DNA of 64,000 nucleotides from Demequina sp. NBRC 110057 (GTDB lineage: Bacteria > Actinomycetota > Actinomycetes > Actinomycetales > Demequinaceae), in assembly GCF_002090175.1 (NCBI RefSeq), contig NZ_BBRN01000004.1, positions 558,001-622,000 on the forward strand, in the 5' to 3' direction. Below the pieces are notes generated by a model. It saw only the letters and a program-made list of their open reading frames with translations. It searched no databases and had not been told where the DNA came from. A program made the translations under genes and the position numbers. Positions 25,433 to 34,794 of the stretch are shown one piece after another. Numbering within the stretch: the stretch's first letter is position 1; every line of letters starts with the position of its first letter.

Positions 25433-26989
25433 ATGACGCCCACCGACGCCGACGCGCCCAGCACCCCGACGGGCTCCGAGCCCTGGCTTCGCGCCGTGCC
25501 GCGCGCCGATGGCGAGGCGCCGCTGGTGCTCGTGCTGGGGGCGACCGGGTACATCGGCGGCCGTCTGGTGCCGCGGCTCCTGGAGGCGGGCTACCGGGTC
25601 AGGGTGCTCACGCGCTCGGCAAGGCGCGTCGCCGCGCTGCCGTGGGCCGACCGCGTCGAGGCTGTCGAGGGCGACGCGACGGACGACGCCGCCATTGCAA
25701 AGGCCATGGTGGGGGTGGACGTGGTCCATCACCTCATCCACTCGATGTCCGCCGCCCGCGACTACGGGCGCATCGACCGAGGCATCGCCCTGTCGGTCGC
25801 CACCCATGCCTCCGCGCAAGGCGTGGGCCGCATCGTGTACCTGAGTGGTCTGCACCCCGACGGCGTCGACCTGTCTCCCCACCTCGCCTCCCGCAAGGAG
25901 GTGGGAGACATCCTCCTGGCATCGGCCACCCCGACCCTTGTCCTCCAGGCCGGCGTGGTCATCGGTGCAGGATCGGCCTCCTTCGAGATGGTCCGCCACC
26001 TCACCGAGGTGCTCCCCTTCATGCCCGCTCCGAAATGGGTGATGAACCGCATCCAGCCCATCGCGGTGCGCGACGTCCTGCACTACCTCCTGGGCGCCGC
26101 CCGTGTGGGCGGCGACGACAACACCGCCGTCGACATCGGCGGACCCGACGTGCTGCGCTACGCCGACATGATGAACCGCTACGCCGCCATCGCGGGGCTT
26201 CCCCGACGTCGCGTGCTGCCGCTGCCGGTCCTCACGCCGCGGCTCGCCTCGCACTGGGTGGGGCTCGTCACGCCGGTGCCGCGCAGGATCGCCAGTCCGC
26301 TCGTGGAGTCGCTGCTTCACTCGTGCGTCGTCAAGGACAGGGCGATCGACGCGATCATCTCTCCCCCGCCCGACGGGTTGACCGGCTACGACGAGGCGGT
26401 GCGGTGGGCGCTGGGGCGGCTCGAGCTCGACGCCGTCGAGACCAGCTGGCAGGACGCGTCCGTGCGCGGAGTGCCGAGCGACCCGCTGCCGAGCGACCCG
26501 GACTGGGCGGGACGAACCGTCTTCACCGACGAACGCCACCGGGACACGAGCGCCGATGCCGGGGCCGTGTGGGCGGTGGTCGAGCAGATCGGCGGCGCGA
26601 CCGGCTGGTATTCGGCGTCGGCGCTGTGGGCCGCCCGTGGCTTCATGGACCGCATCGCCGGCGGCGTGGGGCTGCGACGCGGTCGCCGCACGCTCAGCCA
26701 CGTGCGCGTGGGAGACGCGATCGACCTGTGGCGCGTGGAGCGAGTGGAGCCCGGCAGGGTGTTGCTGCTGCGCGCGGAGATGCGTGTCCCGGGCCGCGCG
26801 TGGCTGGAGCTCGCGGTCGAGCCCGCAGCCACGGGCGCGGTGTATCGACAGCGGGCAGTGTTCTTCCCCCGCGGCCTCACCGGCAGGCTCTACTGGCTCG
26901 CGATGCTGCCCTTTCACGGGCTTATCTTCACGGGAATGGTCAACCGCATTGTCGGCCTTGCCGAGCACCCGAGGAGCGGACGGGTGTGA
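25433..26989 (+). CDS. NAD(P)-binding SDR with C-terminal DUF2867 domain
   Basis: A 518-residue two-domain protein. Residues ~30-330 form an atypical Rossmann domain of the NmrA/complex-I-subunit-like type (LVLGATGYIGGRLVPRLLEA, then VDVVHHLIHSM and RIVYLSGLHPDG). Residues ~355-515 form a DUF2867 domain that resembles a START-like lipid-binding fold (GGATGWYSASALWAARGFMD). Proteins of this build are common in actinobacteria and have no established reaction. The ATG at 25433 lies 48 bases after the HSDL2-like gene with only a weak ribosome-binding site, so it may be translated from the same message. Confidence 0.82.
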   Translation: MTPTDADAPSTPTGSEPWLRAVPRADGEAPLVLVLGATGYIGGRLVPRLLEAGYRVRVLTRSARRVAALPWADRVEAVEGDATDDAAIAKAMVGVDVVHHLIHSMSAARDYGRIDRGIALSVATHASAQGVGRIVYLSGLHPDGVDLSPHLASRKEVGDILLASATPTLVLQAGVVIGAGSASFEMVRHLTEVLPFMPAPKWVMNRIQPIAVRDVLHYLLGAARVGGDDNTAVDIGGPDVLRYADMMNRYAAIAGLPRRRVLPLPVLTPRLASHWVGLVTPVPRRIASPLVESLLHSCVVKDRAIDAIISPPPDGLTGYDEAVRWALGRLELDAVETSWQDASVRGVPSDPLPSDPDWAGRTVFTDERHRDTSADAGAVWAVVEQIGGATGWYSASALWAARGFMDRIAGGVGLRRGRRTLSHVRVGDAIDLWRVERVEPGRVLLLRAEMRVPGRAWLELAVEPAATGAVYRQRAVFFPRGLTGRLYWLAMLPFHGLIFTGMVNRIVGLAEHPRSGRV

Positions 26990-27009
26990 CCAAGATCACG
27001 CGACACTCT

Positions 27010-27037
27010 GGTCAAAGCGCCCATCCCCGCCTAAGAT
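27010..27037 (+). promoter_or_regulatory. Candidate promoter of the glycan synthase operon
   Basis: GGTCAA (27010-27015) and TAAGAT (27032-27037) are spaced by 16 bases in a relatively AT-rich patch, resembling a housekeeping sigma promoter. It would give a leader of about 45 bases containing GAGG (27074-27077) before the ATG at 27088. Confidence 0.5.
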
Positions 27038-27087
27038 TTTTCGGGGCCGCGAATCGTCGCCCCCACCAACGCTGAGGTTCACCATTC

Positions 27088-29523
27088 ATGTCATCCCCTG
27101 AGATCGGGGTCGGCGGCGCCATGCCCGCCGCCACGCCCGACACGTCCGCACGCGCCGACGAGGCGACCCCGCACGAGAACCCCCTCGACGTCCTGGCGAT
27201 GGCGCCCGAGCACGAGGTGACGGCCGATGCCCCCGCCCCTCCGCGTCGCAGGCGACGCCAGTGGGGCGCCGAGCGTCCGCGTCCGCCGCTGCCCGCGATC
27301 GAGCCGGCCGCGAGCACCGCGGCGACCTGGCTGGGCGGCTTCGCCATCGTCGCCACGGTGGTGATGTTCGCCGCCTACCTCGCGATCACGATCGTGTCGC
27401 AGATCCTCGACGAGGGCTTCATGGGAAGCGCCTTCGTGTGGCAGGCCATCGCGTACGTCATCGTGATGGGCTTCCTCATCTTTTCCACGTTCTCGTACCT
27501 GCTGGCGCGCCAGGGGGCGCTGTACCGCTCGCGCGAGCACGTGCGCACCCCGCGCGCCGAGATCGACGCCTTCTTCGCCGTGTCGCGGCCCACGCTCACC
27601 GCCCTCGTGCCGTCCTACGCCGAGGACCCGAGCGTCGTGAGGGCGACCGCCCTGTCTGCCGCGCTTCAGGAGTACCCGGGCATGCGCGTCGTGGTCCTGC
27701 TCGATGACCCGCCGCACCCGTCCGAGCCTGCCGCCGCCGCGAGCCTCGATGCGTGCCGCGCCGTGCCCGGCGAGATTCAGGACCTGCTTGCCGTGCCCCA
27801 CGCACGCTTCGTCGAGTCGCTTGAGGCTCACGAGGCCGCCGCGCTTGAGGACGGCGCGAGCAGCCCCGATGCCGTGCGCTCGCTCGGCCGCGACTTCCGG
27901 TGGGCGGCTCAGTGGCTGCGCGAGCAGCAGGAAGGCTACGTCCGGGCGAACAACGCCGACGACTTCGTCGCGGACGAGGTGCTCGGCGGCCTTGCCGACG
28001 ACATGGAGACCACGGCGCAGGCGCTCTTCGCGTCGCTTGACGCGGGGGCCGCGCTGCCGGCCGCGCGCCTCAGCCAGCTGTGCCGTCGCCTCGTGTGGAC
28101 CTTCGAGGCCCAGGTGTCCTCGTTCGAGCGCAAGGCCTACGCGAACCTCCCGCACGACGCGAACAAGGCGATGAACCTCAACGCCTACCTGGGCCTCATG
28201 GGTCACCGGGTGCGCCGCGTGGAGACGCGCTCCGGCCCCATGCTGCGCATCACCGATACCGAGGACGGCCTGCTGGTCCCCGACAGCGACTACGTCCTGA
28301 CGCTCGACGCTGACAGCGTCATCCTGCGCGAGTACTGCCTGCGCCTGGTGCACCACCTCGAGATGCCCGGCAACGAGCGCATCGCCGTGATCCAGACCCC
28401 GTACTCCGCCTTCCGCGGCGCGACCACGCGACTGGAGCGCATCGCCGCCGCGACGACCGACATCCAGCACATGCTTCACCAGGGGCTCACGCACTTCGAC
28501 GCCACCTTCTGGGTGGGCGCCAACGCTGTGATCCGTAAGTCGGCGCTCAACGACATCGTCGAGGTGTCCTACGTGGGCGGCCAGGAGGTGCGCCGCTACG
28601 TCCAGGACCGCACCGTCATCGAGGACACCGAGTCGAGCATCGACCTGGTCGCCCACGGGTGGAGCCTCTACAACTACCCCGAGCGGCTCAGCTACAGCGC
28701 CACTCCCCCGGACTTCGGAGCCCTCGCCGTCCAGCGCGCCCGCTGGGCCAACGGCGGCCTGCTGATCGCCCCCAAGTTCCGCCGCCTGGTGCGCGCGCGC
28801 AAGAAGGAGGGCAACCGCATTCGCCGCTCCTCGATCATCCTGCGTGTCAACTACATGGCGTCGATCTCGTGGGCGAGCTTCGGGCTCGTGCTACTGCTGA
28901 CCTACCCCTTCGACGACCGCCTGCTGAGCCCCATCATCGTCGCCGCTGCCCTGCCGTACTTCCTGGCGATGTCGCACGACTTCCACCGCATGGGCTACAA
29001 GCGCACCGACGTGTTCCGCGTCTACGCGTTCAACCTCATCCTGCTCGCCGTCAACTTGGGTGGCACACTCAAGTCGCTGCAGCAGGCCGCAGCCAAGTCG
29101 AAGATCTCGTTCGCCCGCACGCCCAAGGTCGCGAACCGCACCGCGGCGCCCGCGCTGTACGTGATCGCCGCCTACGCGATCGCCCTGTGGTCGTTCTACA
29201 GCCTGGCCAACGACATCCGTCTCGAGAACTGGTACCACGCCACGTTTGCCGCCTTCAACGGTGTGCTCACCACGTACGCGATCGGCGCGTTCATCGGCTT
29301 CCGCAACTCGATCGTCGACATGGTGCTGGGCGCAGTCCACTGGGTCCAGGTGCCCCGCAAGCCGCGTCCCTCCACCGAGGAGCGCACGGCGGCCGATGCC
29401 TGGGAATCGGTGTTGTACTTCGGCCCCGATCACGACCCGACCTCCGACACGCCCCCGCCGGTCGCCGTGTCCACGACCACCCGTCCCCGCTACGGCGACA
29501 CGCGCGCCCGCCAGCGCGACTGA
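27088..29523 (+). CDS. Family 2 glycosyltransferase, cellulose/chitin-synthase-like membrane protein
   Basis: An 811-residue processive-type synthase. Two membrane helices near residues 85-150 precede the catalytic domain, and about four follow it (~590-745). Motifs in order: LVPSYAEDP near 173, TLDADS (DxD) near 402, TFWVGANAVI near 472, VIEDTES near 510 and QRARWANGG near 548. This is the set used by cellulose, chitin and hyaluronan synthases. An unusual feature is ~140 mostly helical residues inserted between LVPSYAEDP and the HDANKAMNLN motif (~356). The polymer is unknown. A secreted GH18 protein with carbohydrate-binding modules is encoded 16 bases downstream, so product handling outside the cell is likely. 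Confidence 0.88.
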   Translation: MSSPEIGVGGAMPAATPDTSARADEATPHENPLDVLAMAPEHEVTADAPAPPRRRRRQWGAERPRPPLPAIEPAASTAATWLGGFAIVATVVMFAAYLAITIVSQILDEGFMGSAFVWQAIAYVIVMGFLIFSTFSYLLARQGALYRSREHVRTPRAEIDAFFAVSRPTLTALVPSYAEDPSVVRATALSAALQEYPGMRVVVLLDDPPHPSEPAAAASLDACRAVPGEIQDLLAVPHARFVESLEAHEAAALEDGASSPDAVRSLGRDFRWAAQWLREQQEGYVRANNADDFVADEVLGGLADDMETTAQALFASLDAGAALPAARLSQLCRRLVWTFEAQVSSFERKAYANLPHDANKAMNLNAYLGLMGHRVRRVETRSGPMLRITDTEDGLLVPDSDYVLTLDADSVILREYCLRLVHHLEMPGNERIAVIQTPYSAFRGATTRLERIAAATTDIQHMLHQGLTHFDATFWVGANAVIRKSALNDIVEVSYVGGQEVRRYVQDRTVIEDTESSIDLVAHGWSLYNYPERLSYSATPPDFGALAVQRARWANGGLLIAPKFRRLVRARKKEGNRIRRSSIILRVNYMASISWASFGLVLLLTYPFDDRLLSPIIVAAALPYFLAMSHDFHRMGYKRTDVFRVYAFNLILLAVNLGGTLKSLQQAAAKSKISFARTPKVANRTAAPALYVIAAYAIALWSFYSLANDIRLENWYHATFAAFNGVLTTYAIGAFIGFRNSIVDMVLGAVHWVQVPRKPRPSTEERTAADAWESVLYFGPDHDPTSDTPPPVAVSTTTRPRYGDTRARQRD

Positions 29524-29539
29524 GCCGCAGGAGCCACGC

Positions 29540-31084
29540 ATGACCTCCACCACCCGTGCCGCGCGCACCACCCGTGTGTCCAAGACGCGCCTCCTCATCC
29601 TGCTCGTCGTCGTCGGCGCGCTGGGCTGGTTCGGCTTCCGTGCCGTGTCCGCCGCGGCGACCGGCCCCGTCGTCCCGGGACCGTCGACGTTCAGCGCCTA
29701 CGTCGACGTGACGGCCACCCCCGCCTCGACCTTCGAGACGCCCACCGGTGCGGCGCAGTCCCAGGTGACGCTGTCCTTCATCGTGTCCGACCCCTCCGAC
29801 GCCTGCACCCCCAGCTGGGGCGGCTACTACTCGCTCGACGAAGCGAACGAGGCGCTCGACCTCGACCGGCGCATCGTCCAGCTGGAGTCCGTCGGGGGCC
29901 ACGCCCGTGTCTCGTTCGGGGGCCAGGCCAACTCGTCGCTCGCAGTCGGATGCACGGACGACGAGGCGCTGCTGGGCGCCTACCGCGACGTGGTGGAGCG
30001 CTACGACCTCGACACGATCGACCTCGATGTCGAGGGCGCCGCGCTCGACGACACCGCGAGCATCGACCGGCGGGCCACCGCCATCGCCTCGCTCCAGGCG
30101 GAGCGCGCCGACGACTCCCCGCTCGCGGTGTGGCTGACCCTTCCCGTCGACGAAAACGGGCTGACCGACGCCGGCGAGGACGTGGTGCGCCGCACGCTCG
30201 CCGCGGGTGTGGACCTCGCCGGGGTCAACGGCATGACCATGAACTTCGGCGCCGACACGGCGACCACCGCGCAGTCAGAGCTCGTCGAGTCCGCGGCGGT
30301 CGCCCTGCAGGCCCAGGTCGACTCCCTGTATGCCGCGGCCGGCACGTCGCTGGGTGAGGCTGCCGCATGGGGCCGCGTGGGACTAACCGTCATGGTCGGT
30401 CAGAACGACGTCTCCTCGGAGCGCTTCACACTCGACGATGCGACCGCCGTCAACCAGTTCGCGCTGGATCACGGCGTGGGACTCGTGGCGATGTGGTCGC
30501 TCAACCGTGACGCCACCTGCACCTCCCCGCTGCCGACGGTGACGACAGTGGTGCAGACGTCCTGCAGCGGCATCGACCAGGAGGGCGTGTCGTTCGCCGA
30601 CACCCTCGCCAAGGACCTGCCGTCGGCGGCAGCGCTCGCCGATTCCTCGGCCGAGCCCTCGATCCAGTCAAGTTCCGAGGCATCGGCCGATGCCGGCTCG
30701 CAGACCGACGACCCCGCCACGAGCCCGTACCCCATCTGGGACGCGCTGGGCGTCTACCCGGCCGGTACCAAGATCGTGTGGCACCGCCAGGTGTACGAGG
30801 CGCGGTACTGGACCACCGGAGTCGCTCCCGGCTCCGCCGGCGCCGACGGCGAGGACCCGTGGACGCTGGTGGGCCCGGTGCTCCCCGGCGAGACGCCGGC
30901 TCCCCTGCCGACAGTGCCCGCGGGCACCTATCCCGACTGGGACGAGGACGAGGCGTACTCGTCGGGCGACCGCGTCCAGGTGGACGGCGTTCCCTACGAG
31001 GCGAAGTGGTGGAGCCAGGGCACCGAGCCCGGCGTCACCGTCGAGGGCGGCAGCCCGTGGGTGCTGGTGATCCCGGCTGAATAG
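29540..31084 (+). CDS. Exported GH18 chitinase-like protein with two C-terminal CBM5/12 modules
   Basis: A 514-residue protein. Residues ~17-40 are a single hydrophobic helix (LLILLVVVGALGWFGFRAVS), a signal peptide or anchor. Residues ~50-350 are a GH18-like barrel with an intact catalytic DxxDxDxE signature, DTIDLDVE, near 157-164, and a closing Trp strand VGLVAMWSLNRD. After a Ser/Ala linker come two similar CBM5/12-like modules at ~396-450 and ~463-514, each with AGTKI/SGDRV, a YEA-W pair and a Trp-rich end. It should bind and perhaps cleave beta-1,4-GlcNAc-type polymer outside the cell. It begins 16 bases after the synthase gene with CAGGAG upstream, so the two are co-expressed. Confidence 0.87.
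   Translation: MTSTTRAARTTRVSKTRLLILLVVVGALGWFGFRAVSAAATGPVVPGPSTFSAYVDVTATPASTFETPTGAAQSQVTLSFIVSDPSDACTPSWGGYYSLDEANEALDLDRRIVQLESVGGHARVSFGGQANSSLAVGCTDDEALLGAYRDVVERYDLDTIDLDVEGAALDDTASIDRRATAIASLQAERADDSPLAVWLTLPVDENGLTDAGEDVVRRTLAAGVDLAGVNGMTMNFGADTATTAQSELVESAAVALQAQVDSLYAAAGTSLGEAAAWGRVGLTVMVGQNDVSSERFTLDDATAVNQFALDHGVGLVAMWSLNRDATCTSPLPTVTTVVQTSCSGIDQEGVSFADTLAKDLPSAAALADSSAEPSIQSSSEASADAGSQTDDPATSPYPIWDALGVYPAGTKIVWHRQVYEARYWTTGVAPGSAGADGEDPWTLVGPVLPGETPAPLPTVPAGTYPDWDEDEAYSSGDRVQVDGVPYEAKWWSQGTEPGVTVEGGSPWVLVIPAE
30680..30693. repeat. Back-to-back nonamers forming a 14-bp palindrome
   Basis: GCATCGGCCGATGC joins the over-represented nonamer with its complement, sharing the central GGCC. 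It lies in the Ser/Ala linker of the GH18 protein, encoding Ala-Ser-Ala-Asp-Ala. It is the only overlapping pair I found. Confidence 0.7.
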
Positions 31085-31093
31085 ACCTTCGCG

Positions 31094-31501
31094 CTAGCCC
31101 AGCAGCGGCAGGACGTGGTGCTCGAGCAGCGGCGCGAGGTCGCCGGGAAGCGGCGCGGCGGGGTCGAGCCAGCGCAGCTCGTCGATCTCCGCCGCGGGGC
31201 GGTCCACCTCGACGGCGGCGTGAAGAAACACTGTTCCCTCGACCTGGTGCCCCGGCTCGTTCGCGGCGGGGGCGGTGAAGGTGCCGAGCAACTCGAGGTC
31301 CGCGGCCTCGAGCGTGACGTGAATCTCCTCCTGGCATTCGCGCACGGCCGCCTGGGCGGCGCTCTCGCCGGCCTCCGGCTTGCCGCCGGGGAGCATGAAG
31401 CGCGAGGTACCGCGCTTGCGGACGGTGAGGATGTGGCCGGCCTCGTCGCGCAGGACGACGGCGCTGACGCGGATGAGGGTGCTGGGGACTGAGTCGGTCA
31501 T
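31094..31501 (-). CDS. Nudix hydrolase
   Basis: A 135-residue single-domain Nudix protein. The box is complete: GGKPEAGESAAQ followed by AAVRECQEEIHV gives Gly, Glu, REXXEE and the hydrophobic end at the correct spacing. The N-terminal strand (RVSAVVLRDEAGHILTVRKR) and FMLPGG fit the MutT-like subgroup that cleans or recycles nucleotides; the substrate cannot be told. The ATG lies seven bases after TAGCCT (complement of 31509-31514), so the transcript is leaderless. It converges on the GH18 gene nine bases away. Confidence 0.85.
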   Translation of the reverse strand: MTDSVPSTLIRVSAVVLRDEAGHILTVRKRGTSRFMLPGGKPEAGESAAQAAVRECQEEIHVTLEAADLELLGTFTAPAANEPGHQVEGTVFLHAAVEVDRPAAEIDELRWLDPAAPLPGDLAPLLEHHVLPLLG

Positions 31502-31576
31502 GCCGACCAGGCTACGGGCCCGCGGACCCCGGGAGCGCCTGCTCGACCGGGGTGCCGCGAGGCCCGCGGATGTCCG

Positions 31577-32029
31577 TCAGGACAGGGGGCGGACCACCTC
31601 GGCGCCGGCCTCCTCGACCGCGCTCGCGTGGTCGGCGTCGGTCGTCATGAGGAGGTAGTTGTCGCCCTCGAGGATGGCGGTGGTGGAGTCGGCGGACTCA
31701 CGGTTCGCGATGTCCTCGGCGAGCGAGTCGGCGTCGGTGTAGATCGCGAGGGTGGACTCGGGGACGGTGTCCCCGTCCACGTCGCAGGTGTACTCCCAGC
31801 CGGCGACCACGCCGGCGCCGGCGACACGGCCGCCCGCCCAGGTCTCGCAGCCGGTCGCGGTGCGCACGGAGTCGAGGGTCGAGGACACGAGCGAGGCGTC
31901 GAACGACTCGGCGGCCGAGGGCGAGGCGCTGGCGGAGGCCGAGGCGTCGGTGTCGGCGTCAGAGCTGCACGCCGTCAGGAGGGTGGCCGCGGCGATCATG
32001 CCGACGGCTGCGGGGATGGAGAAGCGCAT
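31577..32029 (-). CDS. Small secreted lipoprotein of unknown function
   Basis: A 150-residue protein with a lipoprotein signal peptide (FSIPAAVGMIAAATLLTAC); the lipobox LLTAC puts the acylated Cys at residue 21. A Ser/Ala-rich linker follows, then a compact domain containing TATGCETWAGG and WEYTCDVDGD, whose two cysteines may form a disulfide, and a final helix. No known family is recognised with certainty. TACACT (complement about 32078) may be its -10, and GAGGAA precedes the ATG, so it has a normal leader. Confidence 0.7.
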   Translation of the reverse strand: MRFSIPAAVGMIAAATLLTACSSDADTDASASASASPSAAESFDASLVSSTLDSVRTATGCETWAGGRVAGAGVVAGWEYTCDVDGDTVPESTLAIYTDADSLAEDIANRESADSTTAILEGDNYLLMTTDADHASAVEEAGAEVVRPLS

Positions 32030-32125
32030 GAGGGTTCCTCTGCTCAAGGGATGAAGGTGTCTGGTAGACCCGAAAAGTGTAGTCCCACGGCGGCCCCTCG
32101 CGACGTCCGAGGCTAGGCTTCGACG

Positions 32126-33259
32126 GTGATCCCACCCCGTGAGCAGCTGCTCGAGACGCTGCGCCGCTGGCCCGACGTCGAGGCGCCCGACCTCGTCGCC
32201 GTCGACGCGGCGGATCGGCTCATCCTGGACGAGTCGCGCGCGCATCGGGTCTCCGCCGGGCGGGGCGACGTGGTGGTGATCGGCGATGCCTACGGCGCGC
32301 TCACCCTGGGCGCCGTTGCCGACGGCGCGACCGGGATCCGCACCCACGTTGACGCCCTGACCGGCGAGCAGGCGCTCGACGCCAACGCCGCGCGCACGGG
32401 CCTGGGAGAGTACTACGAGGCGCTGCCTTTGGACGCGTCGCTCGTGAGCGACGCCCGCGTCGTGCTGCTCCGCCTTCCGCGCTCCCTCGACGCGCTGCGC
32501 GACATCGCGGGCCTCATCGCCGCCCACGCCGTCCCGGACGTGGTCGTCATCGCCGGCGGCCGCCTGAAGCACATGTCGGTGTCGATGAACGCCGTGCTGT
32601 CCGAGCACTTTGGGCGCCTCGACGTGAGCCACGCGCGCCAGAAGTCTCGCGTGCTCATCGCGCGGGAGCCGCACGACGGGCGCGATCCAGTGCCCGCCGC
32701 CGCCCGCGTGGCGGGAGTTGAGGTGCGCGCGTTTGGCGGCGCCTTTGCCGGGGCCAAGCTCGACATCGGCACCCGGCTCCTGCTCGACCATCTCCCCGCC
32801 GCACCCGCCGGCGGGACCCCTGACGACCCGTACATCGACCTTGCCTGCGGCACCGGCATCGTCGCTGCGTGGATGGCTACGCGGTATCCGGAGGCGTCGG
32901 TGTACGCGTCGGATCAGTCGGCGGTCGCGGTGCGCTCCGCGCGGGAGACGATGCTCGCCAATGGCGTCGAGTCCCGCGTCGAGGTCGCGCGCGACGACGC
33001 CTTGTCCGCACGACCGTCCGGCAGCGCCTCGCTGATCGCACTCAATCCCCCGTTCCACTCGGGTGCGGCCGTCACGGATCTGCTGGCCCCGCGCCTGTTC
33101 GCCGATGCTGCCAGGGTCCTGCGCCCCGGTGGGCAGCTGTGGTGCGTGTGGAATTCGGCGCTTCGGTACCGGCCGGCGCTGGAGAAGGCCGTCGGGGCGA
33201 CGGAGCAGGTGGCGCGCAACGCGAAGTTCACCGTCACCGTCTCCACACGGCGTCCGTAA
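32126..33259 (+). CDS. Class I methyltransferase, RsmC/RlmG-like
   Basis: A 377-residue protein with the double-domain plan of the RsmC/RlmG guanine-N2 rRNA methyltransferases. A degenerate N-terminal domain (~1-195) is followed by a C-terminal SAM-binding domain with YIDLACGTGIVAAWMA (motif I) and the NPPFHSG catalytic motif (NPPF) typical of amino-directed base methylation. The target could be 16S G1207 or 23S G1835; the sequence does not decide. The GTG start at 32126 follows TAGGCT (32114-32119) by six bases and there is no ribosome-binding site, a clear leaderless case. Confidence 0.85.
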   Translation: MIPPREQLLETLRRWPDVEAPDLVAVDAADRLILDESRAHRVSAGRGDVVVIGDAYGALTLGAVADGATGIRTHVDALTGEQALDANAARTGLGEYYEALPLDASLVSDARVVLLRLPRSLDALRDIAGLIAAHAVPDVVVIAGGRLKHMSVSMNAVLSEHFGRLDVSHARQKSRVLIAREPHDGRDPVPAAARVAGVEVRAFGGAFAGAKLDIGTRLLLDHLPAAPAGGTPDDPYIDLACGTGIVAAWMATRYPEASVYASDQSAVAVRSARETMLANGVESRVEVARDDALSARPSGSASLIALNPPFHSGAAVTDLLAPRLFADAARVLRPGGQLWCVWNSALRYRPALEKAVGATEQVARNAKFTVTVSTRRP

Positions 33260-33269
33260 ACTAGAGCGA

Positions 33270-34790
33270 GTGTCCACACCGCCCGCACCCGCCGAACGCC
33301 AGCACAGCATCGACCCCGACGATCTCGAGACCACGCTGCGTGTGCTCGCCTCGCTGAGCGACGTCGACGAGCAGGATCCTGACTTCGTCACGGTGCGTAA
33401 CGCGACGGCCCACATGATCAAGGCCGTGAAGCAGAGCCGCCGCCGCGAGCGTCGCGCCACGATCGCCGCCAACGACACTGCCGTCGTGGCCGCCACGGCG
33501 ACCGGCGCATCGGACCGTATCGATGACGAGACGCGCGGCCTCACGCTCGAGGCGCGCGCTGCGACGCCGACGGCGGGCGAGTACCTCAAGGCGCGCCCGT
33601 GCTACATCTGCAAGCAGAAGTACACGGTGGTCGATTCGTTCTATCACCAACTCTGTCCGTCGTGTGCGGAGACGAGCCACGCGAAGCGGCACGCCGGAAC
33701 CGATCTGCGGGGTCGCCGCGCGCTGCTGACGGGCGGCAGGGCGAAGATCGGCATGCACATCGCGCTGCGGCTGCTGCGCGACGGGGCCGACCTCACGGTC
33801 ACCACGCGCTTCCCGCGCGACGCGGTGCGTCGCTTCGCGGCGATGCCCGATGCCGCCGAGTGGCTCCACCGTGTCACCGTGGTCGGCATCGACCTGCGAG
33901 ACCCCGCCCAGGTGGTCGCGCTCGCCGACTCTGTCGCCGCGGGCGGTCCACTCGACATCCTGATCAACAATGCAGCGCAGACGGTGCGCCGCTCCCCCGG
34001 CGCCTACGCGCCGCTCGTGGAGGCCGAATCCGTGCCGCTCGAGCAGGGGCTCTGGGACGACGGACATGGGCCGCAGCTGCTCACCCTGGGACGCACGGCC
34101 GATGCCCACCCCGTCAGTATTGAGGCTTCCGCCGCGACGCATCCGCTGCTCGCCTCGGCCCACCTGGCGGAGATGGGCTCGAGGGAGGCGCAGCGCCTCA
34201 CCGAACAGGCCCTCGCCCCCGGGTCGTCGTCGCTCGCGCGGCTCGCGGACGGCACCGCGATTGATGCCGGCGGCCTGGTGCCCGACCTGCACGGCACCAA
34301 CTCGTGGGTACAGGCGGTCGGCGACGTCACGCCGCTTGAGCTTCTCGAGGTGCAACTGTGCAACTCGACAGCCCCGTTCATCTTGATCAACCGCCTGCGG
34401 CCGGCTCTCGCGGCCGCCGCCACGGCATCGGCCTCCGGCCGTTCCTACGTGGTCAACGTGTCCGCGATGGAGGGCGTCTTCGAGCGCGGATACAAGGGGC
34501 CAGGTCACCCCCACACGAACATGGCGAAGGCCGCGCTCAACATGCTGACGCGCACGAGCGCCAGAGAGATGTTCGAGTCCGACCGCATCCTCATGACCAG
34601 CGTCGACACCGGCTGGATCACCGACGAGCGCCCCCACCCCACCAAGGTGAGGCTGGCCGAGGAGGGCTTCCACGCTCCGCTCGACCTCGTCGACGGCGCG
34701 GCGCGCGTGTACGACCCTGTGGTGCGAGGCGAGGCCGGCGAGGACCTCTTCGGGGTGTTCCTCAAGGACTACGCGCCCTCGAAGTGGTGA
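33270..34790 (+). CDS. SDR-family protein with N-terminal zinc-ribbon-like extension
   Basis: A 506-residue protein. The first ~150 residues include a helical basic region (MIKAVKQSRRRERRA) and two Cys pairs, RPCYICKQKY and LCPSCAET, that look like a zinc ribbon. The SDR domain follows from residue ~155 but with an unusual nucleotide loop, TGGRAKIGMHIALRLLRDGA, in place of TGxxxGxG. Later motifs are LINNAAQTVRR (NNAA), a Ser in VVNVSAMEG, and HTNMAKAAL where YxxxK would be expected, so the catalytic Tyr is replaced by His or Thr-Asn. Enzyme activity is therefore uncertain. The GTG at 33270 lies seven bases after TAAACT (33257-33262). Confidence 0.78.
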   Translation: MSTPPAPAERQHSIDPDDLETTLRVLASLSDVDEQDPDFVTVRNATAHMIKAVKQSRRRERRATIAANDTAVVAATATGASDRIDDETRGLTLEARAATPTAGEYLKARPCYICKQKYTVVDSFYHQLCPSCAETSHAKRHAGTDLRGRRALLTGGRAKIGMHIALRLLRDGADLTVTTRFPRDAVRRFAAMPDAAEWLHRVTVVGIDLRDPAQVVALADSVAAGGPLDILINNAAQTVRRSPGAYAPLVEAESVPLEQGLWDDGHGPQLLTLGRTADAHPVSIEASAATHPLLASAHLAEMGSREAQRLTEQALAPGSSSLARLADGTAIDAGGLVPDLHGTNSWVQAVGDVTPLELLEVQLCNSTAPFILINRLRPALAAAATASASGRSYVVNVSAMEGVFERGYKGPGHPHTNMAKAALNMLTRTSAREMFESDRILMTSVDTGWITDERPHPTKVRLAEEGFHAPLDLVDGAARVYDPVVRGEAGEDLFGVFLKDYAPSKW

Positions 34791-34794
34791 GCCG

